In this document: in pieces, positions 1-10,230 of the stretch
Position numbering within the stretch: position 1 is the first letter of the stretch
Layout of the letters: the number at the start of each line of letters is the position of its first letter
Source of the DNA: Anaerolineaceae bacterium
Lineage (GTDB): Bacteria; Chloroflexota; Anaerolineae; Promineifilales; Promineifilaceae
Assembly: GCA_002699125.1 (NCBI GenBank)
Contig: PABI01000151.1
Span: 1 to 64,000 of the forward strand
Direction of reading: 5' to 3'
DNA length: 64,000 nt
The notes under the pieces: generated by a model
Seen by the model: only the letters and a program-made list of their open reading frames with translations
The model's database searches: none
What the model was told of the DNA's origin: nothing
Translations under genes and position numbers: made by a program

Positions 1-1218
1 AAAGAAGCTTATTCGATTAGAAAGGTAGGAGCGCACCTTCTAGGTGCCCCAGAGAAAAGCCACTACCTCTGGTGGTGGTCATTTACTTATGCTGGATTTG
101 GTTGGATACGGCCGTTGCCCCCCACCGGCATGTGGTTCATCTTCATCGTTTTGGCGGTGCTAGGACTCACCATCGCCGCCGGATTTTTAACCCGTTTTAG
201 CCTGGCCAGTTTCTTTTTACTTTTCACCTACGTTGAGCTGATCGACAAAAGCTACTACCTCAACCATTACTATTTTGTCTCACTGTTTAGCTTCTTGCTG
301 ATTTTTTTACCGTTGGGGGCGGCCTGGTCGGTGGACGGCCGTTTGGGCCGCATACCACCACAACAAACCGTGCCCGCCTGGATGATCTGGCTGGTGCGTG
401 GGCAGTTGGGCCTGGTTTACTTTTTTGCCGGTGTGGCCAAAATCAACGCCGACTGGCTGCTGGCCGCTCAGCCATTGACCATCTGGCTGCACGCCCGTAC
501 CGGCACGCCGCTCATTGGCCCGCTGTTTGACCAGTCCTGGCTGCCATACCTGATGAGCTGGGCGGGCATGCTGTTCGATTTGACGATTCCATTTTGGCTG
601 AGCTGGCGCAGGACGCGGGTTTGGGCGTATACGGCCGTCATCCTCTTCCACGGACTCACCGGCCTGCTGTTCAACATCGGCATGTTCCCCTGGATTATGA
701 TTGCCTGCACCCTCGTTTTCTTCGACTGGCGCGTTTTGGTTGAATCGAATCAGAAGCTGGTGCAGGAACGAAAACGGCCGTCGCCCTGGCTGACCCCTCT
801 ACTGGCGATCTTCTTTCTGATTCAGATTTTGCTGCCGCTGCGACATTGGCTTTATCCCGGTAACGTCAACTGGAACGAGGAAGGGTCCCGCTTTGCCTGG
901 CGGGTGATGCTGGTGGAGAAAACGGGGCAGGTGACCTTTTTTGTGCGCGATCCGGTCAGCGGCGCCGAGTGGCTGGTGCTGCCCAGCGACTATCTGACCT
1001 TGCAGCAGGAGAAGCAGATGGCGTTCCAGCCAGACATGATTGTGCAGTTTGCCCACTTTTTGGCGGAACGATATCCACAGCCGGTGGAAGTGCGGGCAGA
1101 AGCGTATGTGAGTTGGAACGGCCGTCTCAGCTGCCTGCTCCTCGATCCCACCGTAAACCTGGTTGATCTCAATTTGGATTGGCGACCAAAGGCTTACATT
1201 TTGACGGGGGAAAACTAA
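1..1218 (+). CDS. HTTM-domain membrane protein, 5' end outside the window
   Basis: The frame is open from base 1, so the gene starts before the window; a TTG at 115 is not the true start. The upstream codons read ...YAGFGWIRPLPPTGMW, which matches the conserved loop of HTTM (horizontally transferred transmembrane) proteins, relatives of vitamin K-dependent gamma-carboxylase. About eight hydrophobic segments are followed by a soluble C-terminal part of about 130 residues. HTTM proteins are membrane proteins of mostly unknown substrate; carboxylase activity should not be assumed. The stop overlaps the stop of the convergent kinase gene by a few bases. The family call is good; the function is unknown. 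Confidence 0.75.
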   Translation, partial: KEAYSIRKVGAHLLGAPEKSHYLWWWSFTYAGFGWIRPLPPTGMWFIFIVLAVLGLTIAAGFLTRFSLASFFLLFTYVELIDKSYYLNHYYFVSLFSFLLIFLPLGAAWSVDGRLGRIPPQQTVPAWMIWLVRGQLGLVYFFAGVAKINADWLLAAQPLTIWLHARTGTPLIGPLFDQSWLPYLMSWAGMLFDLTIPFWLSWRRTRVWAYTAVILFHGLTGLLFNIGMFPWIMIACTLVFFDWRVLVESNQKLVQERKRPSPWLTPLLAIFFLIQILLPLRHWLYPGNVNWNEEGSRFAWRVMLVEKTGQVTFFVRDPVSGAEWLVLPSDYLTLQQEKQMAFQPDMIVQFAHFLAERYPQPVEVRAEAYVSWNGRLSCLLLDPTVNLVDLNLDWRPKAYILTGEN

Positions 1219-4200
1219 TCAGCCAGCAGCTTTGCCAGCAGGTTGCTCAGGTTTACCAGGTCGGGTGGTTTGGGCAGCCAACCTGCCAATCCTCGCTTCT
1301 GAAGATTTTCCATCTCTTTACTGAGCGGATGTCCCGTTAACAGCACAATTGGTATGGTCAGATTTTGCTCCTGCATGGCGTGGAACAAGGCAGTGCCGCC
1401 CATTTCTGGCATGACGACATCACTTAGCACCAAATCAATCTCATTTGCTTTGGCTGCCAGAAAGGTTAATGCTTCACGGCCGTTTGTCGTCGCCAAAACT
1501 TCATAGTTCAACTGTGCCAGGCTGTCCAGCAACGCTTCACGCGTAGTGTGGTCATCCTCAACCAATAAGATTCTTTGTCCCTGCCCCGACTGTAACTCAC
1601 CTCTTTCCACAATTTCCATTGGGCTGGTGCCGATGTTGAGCGCCGGAAAGTATAAAAAGAAGGTTGTCCCCTGCCCGACCTCGGTTGTTATATCAATATA
1701 GCCCTCATGCTGCTGCACAATGCCATAAACCTGGGCCAGGCCTAAACCGGTTCCTTCACCAACTTGCTTGGTTGTAAAGAATGGCTCAAAAATGTGGGAA
1801 AGTGCCTCTTGCGGAATGCCCTCGCCGCTATCGGCTACTTCAATTTGAACCCAATCGCCAGGAGGCAGGTCTTGTACCGGCATGGGCTTGGGCTTCTCTG
1901 TTTGCACATGGGCCAGCCCGATTTTCAGATGTCCGCCATCCGGCATGGCGTCGCGGGCGTTAACGGCCAGGTTCATCACCACCTGCTGGATCCGTGAAGG
2001 ATCGGCCTGAATGAAGTATGCTTCAGCATCATGCTCCAGTTCAACGTGGATATTCTCTGGCAAGGTGCGCTCCAGGAGTGTGGCTAGCTTTTCCATGAAA
2101 GGCAGCAAATCGACCGGCTGTCTTTCCAGGACGGATTGACGACTGAAGTCGAGGATCTGCTGGATCAAATCTGTGGCTCGTTTTATTTGCTGTTCGATGG
2201 TGTGCAATCGTTCCTGAATTCGTGCCGGCATTTCGACGGTGCGCGAAATGAGTTGTGTATAAAGGGCGATCACTGCCAAGATGTTGTTGAAATCGTGGGC
2301 AATGCCGGCGGCCAGCTGCCCCACAGCCGCCAGGCGTTCTTGCCGCTGCACGCGCTGCTGAAAGTCCCGTTCTTGCGTAATATCGCGCACGATTAGGACC
2401 CAGCCGCCATTTTTAGGACTGTTTTCGACTGGGCAGGCGATCGCTTCAAAAATAAGGTTATCGACGGTAATTTCATGCCACAGGCTTTCTTCGGGCGAGG
2501 TAAACAGCTCGTTTAACGGCCGTTGGCCCAGGTGGGTTAAATGGCCGTCTGCCCAATCAGGTACCAACACAGCCAGATATTGTTCGGCAACAGGATTCAT
2601 GAGGTAGATACGGCCGTGGGCATCTAACAATAAAACGCCCGCCGGTACCGTGTTGACAACATGTTGCAGTTGTACCTGATGCTGCCGCAGTGACTCTTCC
2701 ACCCGCTTGCGCCGGATAAGATGACCCAACGTAGTGGCATAAAGTCGCAAAACTTCAAGCTGATGTTTGCTGATCGGGTGCTGGCTGGATAAATTATCGA
2801 CACTGATGATGCCGATTACCTCATCACCATTCCAAAGGGCAGCGATAGCATTGTCACCTTCACCTACTTTTTGGCCCTCATGATTGTAAAGTTTCTGATG
2901 CTTAACCAGAGCATTTGATTCCTTTTGCGAGAAAACTTGCCAGGCTAATCCTCTGTGCCTGAATTTAATTCTTGCGTTTCGCTCATCCCGCAGCTGGCCA
3001 TGCTCATCCGTCCCAAACGAACCGCGCATCAAGCCCAAATCCTCTTCAATAAACCAGATACTGACGCGATCAAATCCCAGGTCTGAGCGTCCGAATTGCA
3101 CAGCTTGTCGGCATAAATCATCCGAAGACTCGGCCTTGGAGAGTTGATTGGTGACCTCCTGAAGTGTTGCCAACTGTTTGGAGAAATGTAGGGCGGCCTC
3201 ACGATTGTGCCGCAGCTCATCCTCAATATGGCGCAGCTCCGTGATGTCTTGCATGATGCCAAACATGCGCTGAGGTTGGCCTGAATCATCCCAGGTCACA
3301 TCCCCCTGACTGCGTACAAACCGCTCCTCGCCGTCGCGATGGATTACGCGGTATTCCACATCGTAGCGCGGACCGTGTTGCAGGGCAGCTGAAGCGGCCT
3401 GGGCCGCACCAGGCCGATCATCTGGGTGGATCAGTGCTTGCCACTGTTTATGCCATCGATCCAGATCGTGTCCTTGTTCCTCGAATGGCAAGCCAAAGAT
3501 GCGACACGCTTCGTCTGAAAGGGTGATGCTGTCAGCAACATAATCCCGGTCCCACCAGCCGATATGGGCGATTCGTTCAGCTTCTGCCAGTTTCCGCTCA
3601 CTTTCGCGCAGGTTGCGATAGGCCAACAGGCTGGTTAGGCTGTCGGCCAGCCGTCGGCCGATCTCTTGGAAAAGCCGCTCTTCCTCCGGCGTCCAGGCTC
3701 GTGGATAGCCACACTGGTGCAATCCAAACGACCAGGGTTGCCCCACTTTAGGATAAAGCGCCATAGCAATGAAAGATTGAAGGCTGAACCGCTCGGCCAT
3801 CTCTACCGGCACTTGATGTTCAGCCTCCGGGCCAAATTGAACCGGCCCATGGGCTTCTCTCAAAGTCGTGAATACGGCCGTCCCCATCGGATCCAAGGGT
3901 AGTTCAACGCCAATCGGGAGAACCCCCGGGTATTCTGGACGTGTTCTCTCCATTTGTACTTGCCATTTGGCTGCTTCTGGATCGCAGGGATAGACAAGCC
4001 AGGCTCGATCACAGTCGAAAATGGACAGCATCGTATCGAGTACATTGCTCATCATCTGCTCGATATCACTTATTCCTTGCATTGCCTGATTGATTTGATC
4101 CAGGCTTTCTAGAAACCAGAGATGGGTTTGATGTTCTTTTTCGGCTTCCTTCCATTTTGTAATATCGAAGCTTACGCCAACCATGCGGACTGGTCGGTCC

Positions 4201-5291
4201 GTGTCGTCGTAATAGACTTTGCCACGCGAGGCTGTCCAGTAGGTCGATCCATCTGGCCAGATGGTGCGTTTTTGCTCATCGTATCCGGCGCGCTCCTCAA
4301 CGGCTCGACGTAACGCTTGGTCGATATGCTTTCGGTCATCCGGATGCAATGCCTGCAGAAAGCGTTCATAGTTCATTTGCGTATCGGGTGGTAAGCCATA
4401 CAGTGCCAGACATTGCGGGGACCATGTTACTTCGTCGGCAGCGATATTCCAGCTCCACTGACCCATCTGCGCCGCGTCCAGCGCCATTTGCAGCTGTTCT
4501 TCGCTGGCGCGTAAGGCCTCTTCGGCCTGTTTGCGTTTGGTAATATCTGCCAGTGTACCGATTACGCCGGTTTTTCCACCGTATTCAATCCGCCGGCCAT
4601 GTACTTCAACATGGATCACCGAACCATCTTTGCGCATACCGCGGAAATCATAATGGAGTGCTTCCTCCTCGCCTTCGACGCGGCGGCGGATGTTTTCGGC
4701 CACCAGGGTTTGGTCGTCTGAATAAACCAGGCCCATGGGACCGAGTTTATCGACGATTTCTTCCACCTGGTAGCCAAAAATCTGGGCCATGGCCGGGTTT
4801 ACATAGCGAAAGCGATTATCCTGAATAAGGTAGATGCCGGTGAGAGAAGATTCGGCCAGCAGGCGAAAGCGTTCGTTGCTCTCGCGAAGTTGTTCCTCTG
4901 CTTGCTTGCGTTTGCTGATGTCGCGCACCATGCCCAGAAAATGGCCGTTTGCCAGCATCCGCGCACTGATTTCTACTGGGAGTAAACGGCCGTCTTTACA
5001 GCGCAGGTGCCGTTCCTTCAGGATTGTATTGCCGGCGCGTAACTCATCTAGCAGCGGTGGATCGCGCGTCTGGTCCGCTTTAGGGAGCAGATCCTTCATC
5101 GTGAGACTTAAAAGCTCCGCACGCGAGTACCCCAGCATCTCGCAGCCGCGCTGGTTCACTTCAATATAACGTCCCTGCTTATCGGCAATGAAGATGCCTT
5201 CGGCAGCTTGTTCAAAAAGGGCCTGATACAATTCTTCCGAGGATTGATAAGGAGTGCTTTCTCTAGATTTTTTGGGTGACTTTTGGCTCAT
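1215..5291 (-). CDS. Multi-PAS/GAF hybrid sensor histidine kinase with C-terminal receiver
   Basis: This 1358-residue protein has no membrane segment and so is a cytoplasmic sensor. Domains in order, approximately: PAS 19-130, PAS 140-255, PAS 262-383, GAF 395-560, PAS 568-690, GAF 710-865, PAS 868-985, HisKA from about 985 (H-box GIAHDFNN), HATPase 1093-1220 (N-box NLAVNARD, G-box GEGTGLGL), receiver 1238-1358 (acid pair EDD, phospho-acceptor in [12 protein letters not shown], lysine in LPKP). The receiver suggests a phosphorelay to an unlinked partner. A strong GAGGAGG ribosome site precedes the ATG. No output gene lies nearby and the signal is not predictable; some PAS/GAF domains may bind haem, flavin or tetrapyrrole. 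Confidence 0.9.
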   Translation of the reverse strand: MSQKSPKKSRESTPYQSSEELYQALFEQAAEGIFIADKQGRYIEVNQRGCEMLGYSRAELLSLTMKDLLPKADQTRDPPLLDELRAGNTILKERHLRCKDGRLLPVEISARMLANGHFLGMVRDISKRKQAEEQLRESNERFRLLAESSLTGIYLIQDNRFRYVNPAMAQIFGYQVEEIVDKLGPMGLVYSDDQTLVAENIRRRVEGEEEALHYDFRGMRKDGSVIHVEVHGRRIEYGGKTGVIGTLADITKRKQAEEALRASEEQLQMALDAAQMGQWSWNIAADEVTWSPQCLALYGLPPDTQMNYERFLQALHPDDRKHIDQALRRAVEERAGYDEQKRTIWPDGSTYWTASRGKVYYDDTDRPVRMVGVSFDITKWKEAEKEHQTHLWFLESLDQINQAMQGISDIEQMMSNVLDTMLSIFDCDRAWLVYPCDPEAAKWQVQMERTRPEYPGVLPIGVELPLDPMGTAVFTTLREAHGPVQFGPEAEHQVPVEMAERFSLQSFIAMALYPKVGQPWSFGLHQCGYPRAWTPEEERLFQEIGRRLADSLTSLLAYRNLRESERKLAEAERIAHIGWWDRDYVADSITLSDEACRIFGLPFEEQGHDLDRWHKQWQALIHPDDRPGAAQAASAALQHGPRYDVEYRVIHRDGEERFVRSQGDVTWDDSGQPQRMFGIMQDITELRHIEDELRHNREAALHFSKQLATLQEVTNQLSKAESSDDLCRQAVQFGRSDLGFDRVSIWFIEEDLGLMRGSFGTDEHGQLRDERNARIKFRHRGLAWQVFSQKESNALVKHQKLYNHEGQKVGEGDNAIAALWNGDEVIGIISVDNLSSQHPISKHQLEVLRLYATTLGHLIRRKRVEESLRQHQVQLQHVVNTVPAGVLLLDAHGRIYLMNPVAEQYLAVLVPDWADGHLTHLGQRPLNELFTSPEESLWHEITVDNLIFEAIACPVENSPKNGGWVLIVRDITQERDFQQRVQRQERLAAVGQLAAGIAHDFNNILAVIALYTQLISRTVEMPARIQERLHTIEQQIKRATDLIQQILDFSRQSVLERQPVDLLPFMEKLATLLERTLPENIHVELEHDAEAYFIQADPSRIQQVVMNLAVNARDAMPDGGHLKIGLAHVQTEKPKPMPVQDLPPGDWVQIEVADSGEGIPQEALSHIFEPFFTTKQVGEGTGLGLAQVYGIVQQHEGYIDITTEVGQGTTFFLYFPALNIGTSPMEIVERGELQSGQGQRILLVEDDHTTREALLDSLAQLNYEVLATTNGREALTFLAAKANEIDLVLSDVVMPEMGGTALFHAMQEQNLTIPIVLLTGHPLSKEMENLQKRGLAGWLPKPPDLVNLSNLLAKLLAD

Positions 5292-5456
5292 TGGTGTACC
5301 TCCTCGATACGACTGCTACAATCACCTTTTTATGAGCATAGCCAACGATAGTGGTACTTCTCTTCCCTATGAGTCGAAAATGCTGAGGTATTTTCTGATT
5401 ACATTATGAGCTATAAAAGTTGGCGCGTCAATCTGATTTTAGTCGAGGAAAAACGA

Positions 5457-6449
5457 TTACTTTGGAGAAGATTCGCGATAAATTTGCAGCAATTGTAGCG
5501 CGGCGGCGGTGGGGGGAAGGGTACCCTGGCGTACGGCCGTTTCTAATTCCGGCAGTGCATCTTGTACAGCGGGCTGGTTGTAAAAGTCTTGCCTAAGCTG
5601 TTCGGCGATGACCGTGTGCAGCCAATCTTCCAGTTGCGCCCCGCGCCGGGCCTGCCATGCTCCGGATTCACGCATTTTCTCGCGAAACGATTCTATGACC
5701 GACCAAATTTTGTCGATGCCGCTCCCTTCGAGTGCAGAGGCCGTGTAAGCACGGGGCCGCCAGCCTTCTGTGGCCGGTGTGAGGTAATGCAGCGCGCGGT
5801 TGTACTCTGTGCGAGCTGCTTCAGCCCCAATTTTGTTTTCGCCGTCTGCTTTGTTGATCAAAATGGCATCAGCAATCTCCACCACCCCTTTTTTGATGCC
5901 TTGCAGTTCATCCCCTGCGCCGGGCACCAGCAGCAGCAGGAAAAAATCAACCATCGACCGCACGGCAATTTCGCTTTGGCCCGTACCCACTGTTTCTACC
6001 AGGATCACATCGTAGCCGGCCGCTTCGCACACCAGGATCGATTCGCGCGTTTTGCGGGCCACGCCGCCCAACATGCCGCCGGTGGGGGACGGCCGTACAA
6101 ACGCATTCTCCTCTCGCGTCAACATTTCCATCCGGGTTTTGTCGCCCAAAATGGAGCCTTTGGTGATGGAGCTGGTAGGGTCAACCGCCAAAACCGCCAC
6201 CTTGTGTCCCGACCGGACCAGCTTAAGCCCCAACGTTTCAATCAGCGTCGATTTGCCCGCCCCCGGCACGCCAGTAATGCCTACCCGGATCGATTGGCCG
6301 GTATGCGGCAGAAGCTGCGCCAGCACCTTCTGAGCTTGCTCAAAGTGGCGTGGCGCATTGCTTTCTACCAGCGTAATTGCCCGGGCGAGTATCATCCGGT
6401 CCCCGGCCAGCACGCCCTGGACGTACGCTTCGGTGGTGAGTTTGCTCAT
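5457..6449 (-). CDS. meaB: Methylmalonyl-CoA mutase-associated GTPase MeaB
   Basis: MeaB (ArgK family) is a G-protein chaperone that gates cobalamin loading and protects adenosylcobalamin-dependent methylmalonyl-CoA mutase. Visible motifs: P-loop GVPGAGKST near residue 58, the switch segment with VETVGTGQSE, and the base-recognition motif NKADG. I choose the ATG at 6449 (MSKLTTEAY, 330 residues), because the longer GTG frame adds only a short tail encoded by an ACGGCCGT palindrome. No clear Shine-Dalgarno site is seen for either start. The mutase is not in the window; the MmsA dehydrogenase at 58 kb also belongs to the propionate/methylmalonate area, but the link is weak. Confidence 0.9.
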   Translation of the reverse strand: MSKLTTEAYVQGVLAGDRMILARAITLVESNAPRHFEQAQKVLAQLLPHTGQSIRVGITGVPGAGKSTLIETLGLKLVRSGHKVAVLAVDPTSSITKGSILGDKTRMEMLTREENAFVRPSPTGGMLGGVARKTRESILVCEAAGYDVILVETVGTGQSEIAVRSMVDFFLLLLVPGAGDELQGIKKGVVEIADAILINKADGENKIGAEAARTEYNRALHYLTPATEGWRPRAYTASALEGSGIDKIWSVIESFREKMRESGAWQARRGAQLEDWLHTVIAEQLRQDFYNQPAVQDALPELETAVRQGTLPPTAAALQLLQIYRESSPK

Positions 6450-6554
6450 GGGGTAATGGTAGCGGAAACGGCCGTTCCTGCACACAGTTTTGGCGCTGTT
6501 TTCCTCTGACTATACAATCGGCACTCAGCCACAAATTGTGTAGGGACAAAACAC

Positions 6555-6583
6555 GTAGGACAATTTTGCAAAATTGCCCAACA
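6555..6583. repeat. 29-bp palindromic repeat, copy 1
   Basis: GTAGGACAATTTTGC followed by AAAATTGCCCAACA. The core is a near-perfect inverted repeat and the flanks GTAG and CAACA are shared with copies at 23955 and 26442. It lies just upstream of the MttB-family gene. Function unknown: hairpin, operator or mobile mini-element. Confidence 0.7.
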
Positions 6584-6599
6584 ATCAAAGAGGTTTGCC

Positions 6600-8114
6600 A
6601 TGCGCCCCAGCCTGAATATTGTATCCCCTGAACTGATCACCCAAATTTTGGACGAAGCCAAGCGCATTTTGAGCGAGATTGGCATTGAAGTGCGTGGCTC
6701 GATGCTGCGCCAGCGGCTGTTGGATTACGGCCTGAAGCTGGATGGGGCCGGGGAGCGCGTTCTGTTCCCGGCCGATGTGGTGGAATGGGCTATTGGGGCC
6801 ACGCCGTCATCATTTACCTTGTATGATCGCGAAGGCAAGCCCCATGCCAAGCTGGGCGGCGATAAGGTGCATTTTGTGCCTGGTTCCAGCGGGCTAAACG
6901 TGCTGGATCATCGAACGGGTGAGACGCGGCTGGCCAATACGGCCGATTTTGTCGAATACGTGCGCCTTACCGATGGCCTGGAGCACATTGCTTACCTGGC
7001 CACTGCCTTTTCTACGAATGATGACATTGAAGCGGATGTGTCTGATGCCTGGCGGCTGTATCTGTGCCTGACCAACTCGCTGAAGCCGGTGGTGTCCGGC
7101 GCGTTTACGGAGCACGGCGTGCCGCGCATGGCGGAGATGATGGCCCTGTTCCGGCAGGATCGGGCTGATTTAATAGCTTGCCCGATGTCGATTTTTACGA
7201 TCACGGCCACGGGCAACTTCCGCTACAGTGAGGATTCTTGCCAAAATTTGCTGGACTGTGTGGAGGCGGGCATCCCGGTGGAGATTGTGCCCGTCACGCT
7301 GATGGGGCTCATCGCCCCGGTAACATTGGTTGGGGCCACGGTGTTCCACACGGTGGACGTATTGGCCGGACTGACGATGGCCCAAATTGTGCAGCCCGGT
7401 GCGCCGGTGCTGTTTGGCGGTGCGCCGGCTGCCTTCCACATGAAAGCAGCGACTTCGCCGATGGCGGCAATCGAGGCGCTGCATTTGGACGTGGCGTATA
7501 CGGCCGTTGGCAAACATCTCAATTTGCCTACCCAGGCGTACATGGCCCTCAGCGACGGCAAGTTTCTGGATGCGCAGGCCGGGGCTGAGACGTTTGGCAG
7601 CGCCCTGCTGGCGGCGCTGGCGGGGGTGAATTCCGTGTCGGGGCCGGGCATGCTGGATTATGTGCTGGTCTTCAGCCTGGAAAAGCTGGTGGTGGACAAT
7701 GATTTGTGCGGCCAGGCACTCCATTTTGTGCAGGAAATGAGGGTGCAGGAAGATTTACCGACGGTCGATCTGGTGCGCCAGCTTTTGGACGAGCAGCACC
7801 TCATCACCGCCGAGCATACGCTGACCCTTTGGCCGCAGTCGCTTTACCTGCCGGATGCAATAATTGACCGGCAAAACCGGGAAAATTGGCAGAAGGCTGG
7901 TTCACCAACCCTGGCCGAACGAGCGAAAACGGCCGTTACCCAACGCCTCGCCGCCTACACCCCTATCGAAACAGACCCCAGGCTTGATGCCGAAATGCGC
8001 CGTCTCATCAAAGCTGGCATGAAAGCGGAGACCCCGCTGCCTGCTGTACCGAAACATCATGGGGAAGAAGCGACCGTATCCAATCGTCGCCGCCGCCGTT
8101 TTCGCCGCGATTAA
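6600..8114 (+). CDS. MttB-family (non-pyrrolysine) corrinoid methyltransferase
   Basis: This 504-residue protein belongs to the trimethylamine methyltransferase superfamily (COG5598). Members move a methyl group from a quaternary amine such as glycine betaine, proline betaine or carnitine to a corrinoid protein. The frame has no in-frame amber codon where true MttB encodes pyrrolysine, so it is one of the widespread non-Pyl homologues. The family signature is seen in the N-terminal ILSEIGIEV region and in [11 protein letters not shown] and the glycine-rich SGPGMLDYV stretch. Ribosome site AGAGG. No corrinoid protein, RamA or MtgA gene is adjacent, so the methyl acceptor and substrate cannot be inferred. 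The basic arginine-rich tail (about the last 10 residues) is unusual. Confidence 0.8.
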   Translation: MRPSLNIVSPELITQILDEAKRILSEIGIEVRGSMLRQRLLDYGLKLDGAGERVLFPADVVEWAIGATPSSFTLYDREGKPHAKLGGDKVHFVPGSSGLNVLDHRTGETRLANTADFVEYVRLTDGLEHIAYLATAFSTNDDIEADVSDAWRLYLCLTNSLKPVVSGAFTEHGVPRMAEMMALFRQDRADLIACPMSIFTITATGNFRYSEDSCQNLLDCVEAGIPVEIVPVTLMGLIAPVTLVGATVFHTVDVLAGLTMAQIVQPGAPVLFGGAPAAFHMKAATSPMAAIEALHLDVAYTAVGKHLNLPTQAYMALSDGKFLDAQAGAETFGSALLAALAGVNSVSGPGMLDYVLVFSLEKLVVDNDLCGQALHFVQEMRVQEDLPTVDLVRQLLDEQHLITAEHTLTLWPQSLYLPDAIIDRQNRENWQKAGSPTLAERAKTAVTQRLAAYTPIETDPRLDAEMRRLIKAGMKAETPLPAVPKHHGEEATVSNRRRRRFRRD

Positions 8115-8118
8115 GCCA

Positions 8119-9258
8119 TTAAGCGTCTAGCTGATGTTCTGGTAGATCGGCGGGCAGGGGAGACGGCCGTTCACAACCACTCTTTACCTGTACATGCTGC
8201 CCACTGCTGGACGATTCCAGCACGCCGTGCATCACATCTAGCACGTGGTACGCCATCTCGCCATTGGCCCGGTGGGAACGGCCGTGGCGCAGCGCGTACG
8301 CCATATCGGCCACGCCAATGCCGCGGCTGTTGCTGGTGTGGCCGTGGGTTAAGGGCACCTCGCGCCACTCTTTTTCATTCAGGCCGCGCACGCGCACGGG
8401 ACCATCAAACATGTTCGGGTCGGGTAGGCAGAGCGTGCCTTTGGTGCCCTGAATTTCCAGCAAAGCGCCGCCGACATCGTACAAATTAATCGCTGCGCCC
8501 GCCGAGACGGCGACGTCGAAGCTGGTGGTTAGTGTGGCAACGGGGCCGCTGGCAAAATCGAGGATGCTGGCGATGTGGGTGGGCGTTCCCACAGCGAAGT
8601 TTTGCCCCTGCTTCGGGCCGCTGCCAATGGTGCGCTCGGTGTAGGTCTTCCGCGCCGAGCTGGTGACGCGGCGCACCGGGCCGAGCAGCGAGATAAGCGC
8701 CGTGAGGTAGTACGGGCCAATGTCAAACAGCGGTCCCGCACCGACCTGGAAGAGGAACTCCGGGCTGGGGTGCCACCGTTCCGGGCCTTGGATGAGCATA
8801 AATGCTTGGGCTGCTACCGGGGTGCCGATTTCGCCGGAGTCCAGAATCTGGCGGCAAGTTTGCAAGCCGCCGCCCAAAAAGGTATCTGGAGCACAGCCGA
8901 CCAGCAGACCGCGCATTTCGGCTTCTTGCAGAAGCATACGGCCGTCTTCCCGACGAATCGCCAGCGGTTTTTCATTGTAGACAGATTTGCCTGCTCGCAG
9001 CGCCGCCAGCCCAATTTCGGCGTGCACGTCCGGGGTGGTCAGGTTGATGATCAGCTCAATTTCCGGGTCGGCCAGCACCTCAGCAATGGGTTTGGCCTGC
9101 GGGACGTTGAACTTCTCGGCCTGCTCCTGGGCGCGGGGCAGGGTGCGATTGGCACAGGCGACCAAATCCAAAATCTCCCATTTGGAGGCGTTTTCCAGGT
9201 AGATGCTGCTGATGTTGCCACAGCCGATAACGGCCGTTTTTACAGGTCTAGTTGTCAT
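8119..9258 (-). CDS. Gfo/Idh/MocA family oxidoreductase
   Basis: NAD(P)-dependent dehydrogenase of the glucose-fructose oxidoreductase/inositol dehydrogenase family, about 379 residues. An N-terminal Rossmann fold shows AVIGCGNISSIYLEN, and NEKPLA carries the conserved lysine of the EKP motif. The C-terminal alpha/beta domain includes GAGPLFDIGPYY, typical of the family. The start is the ATG at 9258, which has an AAAGGAAAA ribosome site; the longer frame starts within a repeat hairpin. It is the last gene of the long minus-strand run. Substrate, probably a sugar or polyol, cannot be named. Confidence 0.85.
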   Translation of the reverse strand: MTTRPVKTAVIGCGNISSIYLENASKWEILDLVACANRTLPRAQEQAEKFNVPQAKPIAEVLADPEIELIINLTTPDVHAEIGLAALRAGKSVYNEKPLAIRREDGRMLLQEAEMRGLLVGCAPDTFLGGGLQTCRQILDSGEIGTPVAAQAFMLIQGPERWHPSPEFLFQVGAGPLFDIGPYYLTALISLLGPVRRVTSSARKTYTERTIGSGPKQGQNFAVGTPTHIASILDFASGPVATLTTSFDVAVSAGAAINLYDVGGALLEIQGTKGTLCLPDPNMFDGPVRVRGLNEKEWREVPLTHGHTSNSRGIGVADMAYALRHGRSHRANGEMAYHVLDVMHGVLESSSSGQHVQVKSGCERPSPLPADLPEHQLDA

Positions 9259-9276
9259 GATTTTCCTTTTGTTAGG

Positions 9277-9326
9277 CTCACGCAAAGGCGCCAAGATGCT
9301 AAGTTTTCTTTGCGCCTTCGCGTGAG
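9277..9326. repeat. CGCAAAG-type inverted repeat
   Basis: Twenty-base arms CTCACGCAAAGGCGCCAAGA and TCTTTGCGCCTTCGCGTGAG pair with two mismatches around a ten-base loop. It sits between the propeller gene and the oxidoreductase gene. It resembles the elements at 26168 and 46948. Confidence 0.7.
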
Positions 9327-9330
9327 ATTT

Positions 9331-10209
9331 TTACTTGAGCCGATATGAAACGAAGGCGATTGTCCGATTATCTGGTGACCAGGAGTTTACGTTCATCGTG
9401 CCCTGGCCGCCAAAAAGCTTCACGATGGTTTGGGAAGCGCCGCCTTCAGCGGAAACCAGCCGCAGCTCCACGTTTTTGTTCGGTGGATGATCGCCTGGTT
9501 CGACATCACCTTTGCCGTAAGCGATGTAGGCCACGAGACGGCCGTTTGGCGACACGTGCGGGAACCAGCCGTTGGCCTCTTCCTGAACCATATGCGTGGG
9601 GTTCGAGCCATCGGCTTCCATGCGCCAGATTTGCATCAGGCCGCTGCGGGTGGAGTTGAACCAGATGTGTTTTCCATCTAGTGAATATTCTGGCCCGTCG
9701 TCCAGTCCTGGTTCATTGGTCAGTTGGGTTTCTGGCCCGCCATCTACGGAAATCGTGTAGATGTCGTACTGGCCGCCGCGTTCGGCGCAGTAGGCCAGCC
9801 GTTTGCCGTCAGGCGACCAGCCGTGCAGGTAGCTGGGGCCTTTTTCGGTCACGAGCGCAGGTGTGCCCCCAGCGAAGGGTAAAATGTAAATTCGCGATTG
9901 GGCATCATCGTTTGTGTGATGGCTGACGGCCAGTTGTGTGTTGTCTGGCGAGAGCACGTGGTCGTTGTTGCAGTTGGTGGCAAAGTCGGTGTCGATTTCC
10001 TTGTTTTCCCCGGTGGCCAATTCGTAGCTGAGAATTTTGCCGCCGCTGTTGGAGATGAGGAAACAACCGTCGCTCGTCCAGTTCGGTGCTTCAATCACGG
10101 TATCAAATTCCTGAAGTACGGTCCTTTTCCCCGTATGCACATCAACTGTCTCCAAAATGCTGAATGTATCCCGTTCGGCGTTCCACTTTTGTAATGTTTC
10201 AATATCCAT
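9331..10209 (-). CDS. TolB-like (PD40/WD40-type) beta-propeller protein
   Basis: The 292-residue protein has repeated blades ending in WSPDGKRLAYC, YSLDGKHIWF, VSPNGRLVAYIA and WSPDNRTIAFVSY, the PD40 repeat of TolB and DPP-IV propellers. It has no signal peptide, so it is likely cytosolic. Related TolB-like propellers in sugar loci resemble oligogalacturonate lyase, so a sugar-related role beside the Gfo/Idh/MocA gene is possible but not shown. Ribosome site GGAG; 21 bases separate it from the upstream transporter gene, which suggests one transcript. Confidence 0.75.
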   Translation of the reverse strand: MDIETLQKWNAERDTFSILETVDVHTGKRTVLQEFDTVIEAPNWTSDGCFLISNSGGKILSYELATGENKEIDTDFATNCNNDHVLSPDNTQLAVSHHTNDDAQSRIYILPFAGGTPALVTEKGPSYLHGWSPDGKRLAYCAERGGQYDIYTISVDGGPETQLTNEPGLDDGPEYSLDGKHIWFNSTRSGLMQIWRMEADGSNPTHMVQEEANGWFPHVSPNGRLVAYIAYGKGDVEPGDHPPNKNVELRLVSAEGGASQTIVKLFGGQGTMNVNSWSPDNRTIAFVSYRLK

Positions 10210-10230
10210 TTCGTTGATCTCCGATGTCTC

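Noticed and set aside
31-50. GCACCTTCTAGGTGC palindrome at the window start as a member of the 15-mer family
   Set aside because: It is inside the HTTM coding frame and shares only a few bases with the 15-mer.
5562-6509. 315-residue frame on the plus strand over meaB
   Set aside because: It is antisense to a clear GTPase gene, with no domain, and its composition is that of a complement shadow.
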